From: Vanessa cardui
Taxonomy: Eukaryota; Arthropoda; Insecta; Lepidoptera; Nymphalidae
Assembly: GCF_905220365.1 (NCBI RefSeq)
Contig: NC_061124.1
Location: forward strand, 10,170,501 to 10,234,500
Reading direction: 5' to 3'
Length of the DNA: 64,000 bases
Below are positions 1 to 11,800 of this stretch, one piece after another; the first letter of the stretch is position 1, and every line of letters begins with the position of its first letter. The notes under the pieces were generated by a model. The model was given only the letters and a program-made list of their open reading frames with translations. It did no database searches and was not told where the DNA came from. A program made the position numbers and the translations under genes.

Positions 1-2
1 AT

Positions 3-245
3 TCTAGTAGACGATCAAATCAATCTAGAGGAAGAGGCCGTGGAAGAGGTTCTAACCGGGGAATAGGACGGAAGTTTGTAAATAAGCAAATACTGAATCC
101 AAAACTTCAAAAAGAAATAGCAGCTATCCAGGGTAAAACTTATGGTACACCTAAAACAAACTCTGAAGCACCAAGTGGTGTGAATTTTGCTCCTACCCCA
201 GCTGCTACACAACAAACCCTACATCAAAGATTCGCAACCACATAA
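3..245 (+). CDS. 3' end of an unidentified RG-rich protein gene (partial)
   Basis: The reading frame is open from the window edge to a TAA at 243-245 and gives about 80 residues. It opens with Ser/Arg and a run of Arg-Gly dipeptides (RGRGRGRG type), then a Lys/Gln-rich stretch and a Pro/Thr/Ala-rich tail ending TLHQRFATT. RG repeats of this kind are typical of RNA-binding or mRNA-export proteins that are arginine-methylated, but the rest of the protein lies outside the window and I do not recognise the family. No splice acceptor is needed inside the visible part, so this is probably the last coding exon. A poly(A) signal follows at 331-336. The opposite-strand ORF over the same bases looks like a shadow. 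Confidence 0.6.
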   Translation, partial: SSRRSNQSRGRGRGRGSNRGIGRKFVNKQILNPKLQKEIAAIQGKTYGTPKTNSEAPSGVNFAPTPAATQQTLHQRFATT

Positions 246-784
246 AACTTGCTTATAAGTTCTGCATAACGTAGTATGTACATAAAATAATATTTAGTTT
301 TAAGGAACTATGGACTATTTTGTTTTGTATAATAAATACAGTATCATTATAATTACTTGCAATCTCAAGATTGATAAGTTTTATTGAATTTCATATGTTT
401 AAAATTCCATTAACAAAATTGACAGTTTTTGATTTGGTATTAACTTTTAGCTCTTAGGTATGGTTAGAACTAAGTTACTTGCAAATCATCTAATATTTCT
501 AAACTTATTTTTGTTACTTTGAGTTAGTGAGAATAAATTTTCTTTATGATAAACAAAACAGTTTTTTTTTTATGTACACTTTTTTTATTTATAATATTTC
601 ACATTGATTTATTCAGTCCTGAACAATTTTCAAAAATTTATCACATTTCTGCTGTTTTAATTAAAATTTACATTTTATACATTTTTGGCATCATTATAAG
701 TGAGTCTGTAACTGAAACAAAAGATAATATTAACTATATAACTTAGTATAACATATTCAGATAAAGTTAATTTTACATTAAATG
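246..784. other. Convergent intergenic region
   Basis: AT-rich DNA between two genes that point at each other. It should hold both 3' UTRs. On the minus strand AATAAA (plus TTTATT) occurs at 608-613 and 584-589, suitable for ending the CULT gene. The 66-codon plus-strand ORF at 546-746 is Ile/Phe-rich and looks like a chance AT-rich frame. Confidence 0.5.
331..336 (+). terminator. Poly(A) signal AATAAA for the upstream partial gene
   Basis: AATAAA lies 86 bases after the stop at 245, on the same strand and at a normal 3'-UTR distance. No other coding sequence lies between them. Confidence 0.45.
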
Positions 785-1500
785 TTACTTACAATTTTCT
801 CCAAGTATGTTACTTAATATTAACCCATGAAACAAATGAATACTTTCATTGCTGTCAACAGCCTTTGCACCAGAACTTTCAAAAGACCATCCTAAATGCT
901 GTCCACAATGAGGACAGGTACAAATATTCCATGTATACCCAGGAAACCATGAGTCGGCTCCTTGCCGCTGAAGATTTAATAATATTTAAAAAAATATATA
1001 TATAAAACTTTAATATTCTATGTGAAAGACATTAATCAACATGGCTTTCATGTTAATTTATTTTGTTGTTGTTATCATTCTTTTCATTTTTATATTTTTT
1101 AGCTACATTTTACTTACTGGTCCTATATTTTTACATCTTGCTTTTTCAGCTGTGACAATATCAAACTTTACACCAAAAGGATTGATTAATGTCTGAACTG
1201 TAATATTTTGTTTGCCAAATAAGTTTTGCTTCTCAATTTTCTGTGCTCCTGGGCTATGTTTACTAATTAAATAGTTTGAATCGGCTACGTCGGCGCCACA
1301 TTTTCGACATAAAAGTAATTCTGAAAGTTACATGTATTTTTTACTTTATTTACAGCATAAGTATGAAAAATAATACTTGTAAAAACAAACCATATACCTT
1401 GACCATTTTTTTGAAAGTAAGGATTTGGTTCTGCATTCGTATATCGGTAGCTTGAAGCATATAATAGCAATAAATAGAGCACGTAAATCATGCTTTTCAA
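785..1500 (-). CDS. Secreted CULT-domain protein (cereblon thalidomide-binding-domain family)
   Basis: Three coding exons: 1398-1500, 1118-1320 and 785-967, with donors GTATAT and GTAAGT and acceptors TTTCAG and CAG. Together they give 162 residues. Residues 1-23 form a signal peptide (MKSMIYVLYLLLLYASS...TNA). The rest is one CULT domain: zinc-ligand pairs C39-x2-C42 and C120-x2-C123, and the aromatic-cage tryptophans W109 (in SWFPGYTW), W115 and W129 (in HLGWSF), matching the three cage tryptophans of human cereblon. A possible N-glycosylation sequon lies at N73 (NIT). Lon and DDB1-binding regions are absent, so this is not cereblon itself but the short secreted CULT type known in animals. 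The ligand is unknown. The gene is divergent with the PLEKHM1-like gene. Confidence 0.85.
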
Positions 1501-2150
1501 TCAATTCAAATCCAAATGATAACAACTTTATTGGTGTTATACCAAATTCTATTTGTTTTTATGTGATGTTAATAGAAAATTAAATTTATATTTTGATAAT
1601 GCTGTCGTATTCTGCAGTACACAATTAAGCAATTCATATATTAATTTAAATAAATATTAGTTTTTGTATACAACTATTATGAAACTAATTTAATTATTGT
1701 AACATAGCTACAACTTTCAGTTTGACAATCATAAAGTGAAATTGAAAATATATCTGTGATAGCGATAGGTCTAAAGAGAATTTAGACAAAAATATCAGAA
1801 TCATAGACACTCTTCGTTACAAAGCTATTAATTACTGAATGTCTGAAACATATATTAGTATTACGATTGATATTTGATAGCATAATGAAGTTTTACGGCA
1901 CAAATTAATGAATTGGTTATAAGAAAGAAAGTCATTTTAATTTTATTTCTTGATAGTTACAACTTACACTCATATAGTCAGAGCTCACTTTCCATTTGAC
2001 AATAATTGACATTGACATTTCGTACTAATATTGTTTATTATTATGTGTTAATTGTGTTATCAACGATAAATAAGCAGTTTTATACTGCGGAGTTATCAAT
2101 AAAGTGTATTGTTTTTTCTAACATTCGATCTTTATAAGTAGTTATTTAAG
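1501..2150. promoter_or_regulatory. Shared upstream region of two divergent genes
   Basis: These 650 bases separate the start codons of the CULT gene (minus) and the PLEKHM1-like gene (plus), so both 5' UTRs and promoters must lie here unless a distant non-coding exon exists. The region is AT-rich. I see no clear TATA box at a fixed distance from either start and no repeat element. Confidence 0.4.
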
Positions 2151-4265
2151 ATGTCGTTTTTTAAGAATGTTACATCAAGCTTCGCAATTCGCAGTCGTGA
2201 TACAATTCTCAAGGAGTCTCTTATAAATAACTTATCAGAATGCGTGAAAGACATCCAATACAACAGTCAATTTGAAGAAAACTTTCACAGTGTTCTAGGT
2301 TCTACAGATTCGACGAATACCTTGTGTATGGCTTTGGAAGCTGTTTTCCTTCATGGTTTAAAAGATACATTTTTAAGAAAAGCTAAAAATGCTATATCTG
2401 GCGATCCCGACTACCGTCCTCAATCAAGTTTTTGGCCTCTCATACTTGTGCTATCACATAGGCAAAACATTGATCAAATTTCATCCTTGCCGCAGATTAA
2501 CACCGAAATAGGCCAATGTCGATCCTGGCTTAGAATCGCTCTCAACGAATGTTTATTGTCATCTTACATGTCCACATTATTAAAAAACATTTCAGCAGTA
2601 AAACCATTTTATAACAGAACTGCTTTTGTTTGTGATACAGAAATACTAGAAGTAGCACAAAAACTAGTTCAGGGCTTGGAAACCTGTGTCCAATTTAATT
2701 TACCTATAAATTCTAGTTTATTAAATAATTGGCCAGAGCAAGTATTAATGCAAGCTGGTATTTGGGTACCTACAATGAGAGTAGCGCCAATCACTGCAGG
2801 ACTAGATGTGGCCAGTACTTTATGTGATGAATCTAAACCAAAACTGGTAACAACTCCATCTCATACCTCAAGTATTACAGGTTTGGGGAGAATGTTATCT
2901 TTGAGTGAGGATGAAGCTTTGAAGTTTATACTTTCTAAAGACACAAATGAAATACAGCACAAGCACAAAATATCAGAAGATAATAAAGAGAGTAAAAAGG
3001 ATGTAGAAACAGAAGTTGAACCTTCTTCTAGTTCAATACACATAGAACAGCCTGCAACCAGCCAAGAGCCAGTAGACTCTGGTCAGATATATTCCTCATC
3101 TGTAGACTCGGGAGAATTTATAACAACATCTGATGCAATTGTAACAGGAAACTCCCTGATTGGAAAAGGATGGTCAAATGATGGTCAAGATGAACTGAAT
3201 ACATCAATGAATTCAAATTCATCACATGGCAGCAGTATGATAAAAACACCAGAAATAAAAAGCCTGTCATCACTCATTGATAACTCAAATACTTACAGTG
3301 AAACAATATCTAACACACCAAATTTAAGAGACATCATGAAAGATATTCATAAAGAATTGAAATTAACACCGGATGACAATGAATTCTGTGAGGTGAAGAC
3401 AGAAACAGCTCTTCCTGATGACCCTACACTACAGGGATTAGATTTCGAAGTAGTACCAAACTCGACAACTGGGTCTTTTACTCCTCAAGAGTTGCAGAAA
3501 ATGGTAAAACAGTTGGGGACATTGTCACGAGAGAAGGGTCTTGATTATCAAAACTATCAATGCAAGACTTGTCAAGATTTATTGGGCAGCACCATTTCTA
3601 AAGCAAGAGTCTGCGGCTACACTGGGGAGTATTACTGCTCCAATTGTATGGATCCTAATGTTTTCATTATACCATCTCGAGTCATTCATAATTGGGATTT
3701 CAAAAGATATCCAGTGTCAAAGAAGTCAGCCCTATTTTTATTAGAATTTCAACACCATCCATGGATAGACATGAAAAAACTAAACCCAAAGATCTACTCT
3801 GGAGTTTCAGATATGGCTCAGTTGCAAGAATTAAGAATTCAACTTAATTTTCTACGAGCATATATATTCACCTGTCGAGAACCAGTCATTGAAGAATTGC
3901 AGAAACGAGTTTGGCCCAGAGAGTATTTATATGATCATCTCCATACATACACAATATCTGATTTGGCACAAATTCCAAATGGTTCACTGGCTTTACAACT
4001 TGAAAAAGTTGTACAATTTGCAAAATCTCATGTGCTAGATTGCTGGCTTTGTAGTCAAAAGGGATTTATATGTGAAGTTTGTCGAGATCCTAAGATACTA
4101 TACCCCTTTGAGACTGGCTCTACTTACAGATGTGATGAATGCTCAAGTGTCTTTCATTCAAAGTGTCTGAATGAGAACATACCTTGCCCTAAGTGCAAAA
4201 GGAGACAAGATAGAACCAGTGATACATCATTGGTTGATGTTCTGCATAGCCATTTTAATAAATGA
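2151..4265 (+). CDS. PLEKHM1-like: RUN and Rubicon-homology domain protein, PLEKHM1-like late-endosome/lysosome adaptor
   Basis: An uninterrupted 704-residue ORF. Residues about 25-190 are a RUN domain with the PLEKHM1-type blocks TLCMALEAVFLHGLK, SFWPLILVLSHR and GQCRSWLRIALNECL. Residues about 230-440 are a Ser/Thr/Asn-rich linker of low complexity. From about residue 470 a Rubicon-homology zinc region follows: CKTCQ, CGYTGEYYCSNC, IPSRVIHNWDFKRYPVSKK, CWLCSQKGFICEVC, then YRCDECSSVFHSKC and CPKC. In vertebrates PLEKHM1 links Rab7, Arl8 and the HOPS complex for endosome or autophagosome fusion with lysosomes. The vertebrate protein is longer and carries two PH domains between RUN and the zinc region, and I see none here. 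It could also be named Rubicon-like, but the RUN blocks fit PLEKHM1 better. No introns in the coding part. Confidence 0.85.
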   Translation: MSFFKNVTSSFAIRSRDTILKESLINNLSECVKDIQYNSQFEENFHSVLGSTDSTNTLCMALEAVFLHGLKDTFLRKAKNAISGDPDYRPQSSFWPLILVLSHRQNIDQISSLPQINTEIGQCRSWLRIALNECLLSSYMSTLLKNISAVKPFYNRTAFVCDTEILEVAQKLVQGLETCVQFNLPINSSLLNNWPEQVLMQAGIWVPTMRVAPITAGLDVASTLCDESKPKLVTTPSHTSSITGLGRMLSLSEDEALKFILSKDTNEIQHKHKISEDNKESKKDVETEVEPSSSSIHIEQPATSQEPVDSGQIYSSSVDSGEFITTSDAIVTGNSLIGKGWSNDGQDELNTSMNSNSSHGSSMIKTPEIKSLSSLIDNSNTYSETISNTPNLRDIMKDIHKELKLTPDDNEFCEVKTETALPDDPTLQGLDFEVVPNSTTGSFTPQELQKMVKQLGTLSREKGLDYQNYQCKTCQDLLGSTISKARVCGYTGEYYCSNCMDPNVFIIPSRVIHNWDFKRYPVSKKSALFLLEFQHHPWIDMKKLNPKIYSGVSDMAQLQELRIQLNFLRAYIFTCREPVIEELQKRVWPREYLYDHLHTYTISDLAQIPNGSLALQLEKVVQFAKSHVLDCWLCSQKGFICEVCRDPKILYPFETGSTYRCDECSSVFHSKCLNENIPCPKCKRRQDRTSDTSLVDVLHSHFNK

Positions 4266-4281
4266 TTCATATAATATTGTT

Positions 4282-4287
4282 AATAAA
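4282..4287 (+). terminator. Poly(A) signal close behind the PLEKHM1-like stop codon
   Basis: AATAAA begins 17 bases after the stop codon ends. If used, the 3' UTR would be very short. Other AATAAA-like motifs occur further down in this AT-rich DNA, so the true end is uncertain. Confidence 0.3.
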
Positions 4288-5886
4288 TTACACCAAAACA
4301 AAGAGATAACATGTTATGAATTGGGAGTGATTTGATTTCACTCGTCATAATATCTGTCGTAGGCCATTAGACTACAAACTTGCTATGCAGCAGATAAGAG
4401 TAATGTGCTGATATTGTGTGCTTTTGCAATTACTATTGTTTCATAATATAATTTATAATTATGTTGCATCATATTTATAACAAAAAATAATGTCCTTGGC
4501 ACATGCATTGGTAGCAGTTTAATATATTAATTACTTTAGATAATAGGATAAATTAACATAGATTCCTATATTACAAATAATATATAACATAGAGTTATAG
4601 AATGATCTATAATTTTATTATTTAATAAATGGTGTATCCAGAATATAGGTGATATATATTTTAATAAATCTATGCCATAAAAAACATATTTGTATATATA
4701 TACTCAAAGGTCTTACATTGGGATCTTAACTTGCATGTTGCATAATTGGCTTGATATACATTTACTAAAACCAAAAAAAAAACATATCCTATTAAAATAA
4801 TTTTTATTTAAGCATCATTAGTATTGTATTTAATTCACACAAAAATAATATGTTTAATATATAATATGGTATTTATTTATTTTTTGATTAAATCTTTTTG
4901 ATCCTGCATATCAAATAAGATTCACGTTATTGGCGATAGGATCAGGTTCAAACATAGGCACACTTCAAGAATTTTTATTGTGTTTAAATGATTCAAATTA
5001 GAAAACTTCATAAAAATGTTGCCATTTATTTTCGTCGAATTATATCGGATGTACAGGAAACTCAGGCTGTCTAGTGCAATCTCTAAATTGTGATAAATAG
5101 GAAAATCCTAAGTAATCGAACTTTTGTATGTGTAATTTCTTTAATGTTTGATTAAAAATAAAACCAAATAAACATCAAAATATGTTTCATAACATTCCTC
5201 ATTATTTTTACAGATTCACGGTTCTGATAATTGCGGTATTAATGTTAAGTCCTAAACTAATTATTATTTCAATATATAATGATCATTGTTACATTATAAT
5301 GAAGTGGTTTAAGTAAATAAAATATTTTAATTGATTCAGATACTTTATTTTTACTTCCTTTTTTGTTTCATAGGCTTTCATTAAAACTAAATAGTTTTAA
5401 TATTATTATCGCCGTGATATTATAGTATAGTACGTATAAAGATACGTTAGAAAAAATAATTTAGAACAATATACAGACTTGATATTGAAATATTTCATTG
5501 TTTTATGTCACTATAACACTATTTCCAATCCATGAAAGATAAATAATAAGAATTTATTCAAAATTTGTATTGCATCATTGATTGAATATTTTCGTCACTT
5601 TCTCTTAATATCTACTTTGGTTCACCTTGGAAATAAAAAGGATAACATTTTTCAATAAATAATCTATCAACATTGGATTAGTGGTTTAAAACCTAACAGA
5701 CAAGTAGCCCTTTGTAGTGGAATATTTACAAACTGTTACACATTATGAAAAAAAAAACATATAAATGATTCTACATTATGTGTGACATACCCGCGGATGG
5801 ACTTAATCTTAACATTTCTAGGATATTTAATGTACTGTCCTATGTTACAAGTATGAAATAAACTGACTAAGATGACTGAGCTAATA
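4288..5886. other. AT-rich intergenic region without visible gene
   Basis: Sequence between the convergent PLEKHM1-like and Twinkle genes. No ORF with domain or splice support and no recognisable repeat. It should contain the Twinkle 3' UTR: a minus-strand AATAAA lies at 5553-5558, about 330 bases past that stop codon. Confidence 0.5.
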
Positions 5887-8800
5887 CTATCTGGTTCTAT
5901 TTAAATTTAATATGTCACTAAGAAAACTATCAGCGTCGTTATTTTTATTTCTATTTTTATGATTTTTTGGCGTTCTAGCGTTATTGGAATCATGAGCTTC
6001 TAAGGAGTATTCTTCAAAACACTCATCCAAGAGCTTGTCTGGTTCCTCTTGTTTGCCTTTCGTCTTCTTTTTCGCCTGGTAACTCAGAGCGTCTTTGTCG
6101 AAGTCCAACGGAACTATGCCGAGGTCTCCGCTGTATCGATTTTTGGCAATTTGCAAGTATTTTTTCCCACGAACGGCTGTTAGTCTTTTATCCTACAAAT
6201 AGACAATATTTACTGAAAATTAGTATATCTAGTACAAAATAGTATAAGAGTCTTAGAAGGAAAAATAAATTTATTACTTGAATTATAAGAACATTGTCGG
6301 CTTCTTGGGACGCTTTGGCGCTTCCGAATATGGAGCTGGTTGACAGATCTTCACTTTCACGTTCCTGCGAATTCATTATGAAAAGCTTTATATTATATAC
6401 AATGTACATTTAAATAAGCCTATGTTTTACACGTTCAACGTTCAATTATCTATCATGCATTAAAAAATAGTAGCCAGTTATATGACGAATACATAATTAT
6501 CCCATAAAAAAATTTAAACACTGCTATTTGAAAAATGATCTGAGGTATTTTTAAGTAACGAGATACACAGATGCTAGAACTTTAATGTCAGATCTTGTTA
6601 ATTGAATTGATCTTAACGAACCTAACTGTACGAAACTAAAAAGAAACTATGGCTACAATACCCACTATTATGAAATCCTGTACGTATTTCGATCACTAAA
6701 GACAATCTCTAAGAATTGATAAATTCACCGAATATTATAGTCTCTTTATTAAAAAGTAACAGCCTGTAAACTTCCCACTGCTGGGCTAATGGCCTCCTCT
6801 CCCATTAAGGAGAGGGTTTGGAACATATTCCACCACGCTGTTCCAAGGCGGGTTGGTGGAATGCACATGTGGCAGAATTTCAATGAAATTAGACACATGC
6901 AGGTTTCCTCACGATGTTTTCCTTCACCGCCGAGCACGAGATGAATTATAAACACAAATTAAGCACATATATATATTGGTGATTGAATGGGTTTGAACCC
7001 GCAATCATCGGTTAAGATGCACGCGTTCTAACCACTGGGCAATTTCAGCTCATAGTCTCTTTATTAACTGACTCTAAATATCTAATAAGACGTTGAGCCG
7101 AGGCAGTTTATTCATCGATGTGGGTGGGGAGGAGTTGGTCAGCGTACCTTCCTGGGGTGCATGACGAGCGTGACGTGGCAGTGCCGGGCGGTGGCGAAGG
7201 TGCGGAAGGCGGCGATGACGGCGTCCTGGCGCAGGTAGCGGTCGCCGTCGCGCTCGTCGCCCACGCCCAGCATGAACTGCACGTTGTCAACCACCACGTG
7301 CGCCAGGTCGTGCATGTAGCGCGCGTGCTCGACCGCCTGACCGATGCGCAATGACACACGCGTCATGCTCCCAATAAGCAGGGCCGTATTTAGGGGAGGG
7401 CAACCGGGGCAACTGCCCTGGGGCCTCCACATGAGAGGGGGCCACGGTTTTCAGCAAGTTAACAAATACCGAGATATAGTCAAATTATAATAATGTTACT
7501 ATTTAATATTTTAAAAGTTACAAATAAGAAACAATTCATAGCTTACTGATTGAAACAAAAAAAGAAATTAATTCATGATAATATAATTATTTGGGTGTTC
7601 ACGCTTCTGTTTGTCTAGGGCCCCACTGCTTTGTGGCCCGGGGGCCTCCACACCTTTAAATCCGACTCTGCCAATAAGCCAAGTTGGGTACTCCATTTTC
7701 GTTCATTATACAAATAAATAAATATGAGACAACATCACATACATTACTCTGATCCCAATGTAAGTAGCTGAAGCACTTGTGTTATGGAAATCAGAAGTAA
7801 CGACGGTACCACAAACACCCAGACCCAAGACAACATAGAAAATTAATGATAATCTACATGGACTCGGCCGGTAATCGAACCCGGGACCTCGGAGTGTTGT
7901 ACCCATGAAAATCGATGTACACGACACTCGACCACGGAGGTCGTCTAATTAGTTAATAATAGACTGAATTAGAAAAAAATATAACACCATGATAACTGTA
8001 TATTGAACATTCCATCTCTAGCGAACGGCCAATGCCAAATGAAATAAACGCCAACGCGTCAGACTAATTTATGACCAATAATAGTCCAACGTTGGCTGAA
8101 TACATTGGCCCAACTGATACTTTACATGAGGTACATATTGGTTATTTAAAATAAAGAGTAATGCCATACCTCCATGACGACTTTAATGGGTTGTTGTCCG
8201 TGAAATGCGAGGTAGTATATGGGTAACTTTTGAAAATCGTCGGCAAACTTCGGAAACTCTTGAAGGTTCTGCTCGAGCGGCACGCCCGCGAACTGCTGCA
8301 GCATCGTGCGAGCTAGCCGGGAGTTGCGAATCTCGAAACTTCCCCATAAAGTTGTTACCTTGGGGCCAGAAGTAATTTGAATGTTTTTATTAATAATAAT
8401 AATAATAATATTCTTTATTGTACACCAAGATAAGTATAACACACAGGAAATAAATATAACAAAATAAAGCATGGCACAAAAGGCGGCCTTATCGCTGAAG
8501 AGCGATCTCTTCCAGGCAACCTTGGGGCAGAGGAAATGGTCTATTAACGGCACAATATAAATTTTATTAATTTTAATATTAATTTTTATTTACGAATTCA
8601 ATTTTAAAATCATAATATCAATATGTAAGTCATATATATATGTAGATTATTTATCTTTACAGTCTCTACCTACTCTACTTAAAATAAGAGAAAGATTGAG
8701 AGCAGTCATTATCATTATATAGTATAAAACAAATTCGCTTACCGCTGTCTGTCCCTACGTATGCTTAGATCTTGAAAGTTACGCAACGTATTTTGATGCG

Positions 8801-11800
8801 GTTTATTTTAATAGATAGAGTGATTCGAGAAGAGTGTTTGTGTACATACATGGACAAAATAGTAAAGAACCAAGAAAAAACCATTACACACGTTAGAAGC
8901 CGGGACTGGCGCTAATAAGTGAATTCATTATAGCATTTCAATTTAATCTATATGTATCAAAAGTAGCTTACCGCTTTCTGTCCCTAGGTACCTATGCTTA
9001 GATCTTGAAACTTACGCAACGTATTTTGATGCGGCTTTTTTAATAGATAGTGAATCGAGAAGAGTGTTTGTGTATAATACATGGACAAAATAGTAAAGAA
9101 ACAAGAAAAAATATATATTTTTAGTATCACCATTGCACACGTGCGAAGCCGGGGCGGGTCGCTAGTTTTTTTATTTATTTATGAGACAACATCACATACA
9201 TTACTCTGATCCCAATGTAAGTAGCTGAAGCACTTGTGTTATGGAAATCAAAGTAACGACGGTACCACAAGACCCAAGACAACATAGAAAACTAATCTAC
9301 ATGGTCTCGGCCGGGAATCGAACCTGGGACCTCAGAGTGGCGTACCCATGAAAACCGGTGTACACACCACTCGACCATGGAGGTCGAGTTATAATCTATA
9401 TGTATCATTGGAGCGACATACCCCCTGCTGTGCGAGGTCTAGCGACATTTCAGCGCAGAGCGTCGTCTTCCCGCAGCCCGTGGGGCCGGTGAGCACGGTG
9501 AGCTCCCCGCGCCGGTGGCCGCCCAACAAGCGCGTCAGGCCCGGGAAACGGCGCCACTTCACGCCTCGAACCTGCCGTATTCAATATATTATAAATGGGA
9601 AGGTAATTCTGTCTGTCTGTTTGTATGTCGCTCATTAACGATGATGACGCTGAACCGAATTTGACAGTACCTCGGATTCTTCTGTCTTCACCTAACCAAT
9701 GAAGAAAATAGATAACCATTAAAACGTACACTTATAATATAGCTCGCCCGCCCGTAGTAGTAGCCCGCGGGTACGCTCGTTTTAGGATGTTGGGTGTTCC
9801 AGGCAAAAAAGTATGTATGCCTATGTCCTTCCTTGGAGTTCAAGTTTTCTTCATACCAACAACAACAAGAACAGCCGGTAAATTCCCACTGCTGGGCTAA
9901 AGGCCTCCTCTCCCTTTGAGGAGAAGATATTACACACTAACATATTACACGTTGTTCCAATGCGGGTTGGTGGAATACACATGTGGCAGAATTTCTATGA
10001 AATTTGTCACATGCAGGCTTCCTCACGATGTTTTCCTTGACCGCTGAGCACGAGATGAATTATAAAGACAAATTAAGCACATGCATCAGCGGTGCTTGCC
10101 TGGGTTTGAAGTTCATACCAAATTTCATTAAATTCGGTTCAGCGGTTTGGTCGTGAAAGAACGACACACAGACAGTCAGAGTTACTTTCACATATATAAT
10201 ATTAATATAGATAACAACCTTATCGATATTGGTAAGTTCAGCGTAAACATCATCTCGCAGAGCTGCGAATGTGGTAATGGATCTGTGGGCGGCCGGTTTC
10301 GCTTCCGACACCAGAGTCTTTAGGGATAAGTTCGCGACGGCTGCCTCAGTTGCTGTCACTAAACCATCTGTAGGCCTGTAACAAATATATTTTACCACCA
10401 AGCAGCAGTACTCAGTATTGTTGTGTTTTGGTTAGAAGGGTGAGCCATTGTAACTATAGGTACAAGTGATATCTTAGCTCACAGGGTTGGTGGCGCATTG
10501 GCGATGTAGGGAATGAATAATATTTCTTACAACGCTAATGTCCATAGGCAGTGGTGACCACTACATCAGGTAGTCCATTTGGTCATCCATCTAATCATAT
10601 CATACATACAAAAAAATACATATATGTGTGATGCAGTTGTAATCTCTTCGTATGTTTGAAATAACTCTTTAAAATACTTCAATACTTTTTGTTCTCACAA
10701 ATCATACCCAGCAGTCGAAAAAGTCTAATGAAGATAAAATTGAATATTAATATATTTTGGTTAAAATGACATAAAATAATATATAAAATATAATATATAG
10801 TAATAAATATGTTTTACCTTACAAATCTACATCTTTCTTCTCCTAACTTCTCAGCTACGGCCCTCATGTTGTCCCAATCACCCCATAAACATAATCTTTG
10901 GTAGTTTTCCAGGCAAGGTAACAAGACTGGTGGTAGGCTACAGTTATTGAGCCAAATGAGAGTACCTATAAAATTTTGATTAATATTACGGACAAAATTA
11001 CATGAACAACAAATTTATATAAATTACATGAGTGAATAAATTTTAATTCTGATCCAGAATGTTATGTACCCCAAATCATCGAAAAAAGCAGATCTCAGTC
11101 CCCTATGATGTTTAAATACTACTAGTAAGGCCCTAGACCTCTACAAGGGTGTGTCAGATAAAATAATTGAGTAATTTATCTATGGTACCTGGAACTTTTG
11201 ATGCAGCTAAATGTAGGACATCTTGTATAGTTGGCACTAGTATGGCTTGGTCAGTGCGACTTGTTTTACTGGCTCTACAGTGGAATAAGCCAGCTACATA
11301 CAGACCACAACTCTGAGACTCCTCTTCCCTCCCGGCTTGTACTTTACGGTATCCCACTACAGTATCCAATGAGTTTTTTAAAGGGAAATATAATACTGTA
11401 TGGTCTTCTGATACTCTTACATCTGATAACACTTTACTTGCTTCATGATGGTACTATTTTGGAATAAAAAATAAATCAGTTGGATTGCATAAGGTTTTTC
11501 AAAATGTGATCATATAAAATTTAGCTTACTGGATATTCAAACAAACGGAAAAGTTCTAATGTTTCATTTTCACTTAAATCTAATATTGATGTTGTGTTTT
11601 CTAATATCTTTGTCCAGTCATTTTGAAAATTGCTTAATTTCTGCTGCAAATCATCAACATATTCTTTAATCGTACCTTCCAGTTTAGATTTTTTCATTAA
11701 TCTTTCAAGTACATTCCATTCTCCGTGTATATTGCATTTAGGACACAAAAAGTAACCTGAAAAAATAATTTAATGAAGTAGACCTTCATTGTACGATAAC

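Noticed and set aside
546..746. 66-codon plus ORF after the first gene
   Set aside because: Phe/Ile-rich chance frame in 3' flanking DNA.
1285..1500. 71-residue ORF as a stand-alone secreted peptide
   Set aside because: It reads through a GTATAT donor at 1397. Splicing gives the CULT protein with conserved cysteines.
7860..7945. tRNA gene calls at SINE heads (also 9300-9386, 37186-37260, 32695-32760, 56150-56215)
   Set aside because: A and B boxes are present but the arms do not fold into a full cloverleaf, and the sequences continue into the conserved SINE bodies.
8146..8553. 135-codon minus ORF as a single protein
   Set aside because: Only 8170-8358 is a Twinkle exon; the upstream half is intron filled with a retroelement 3' end.
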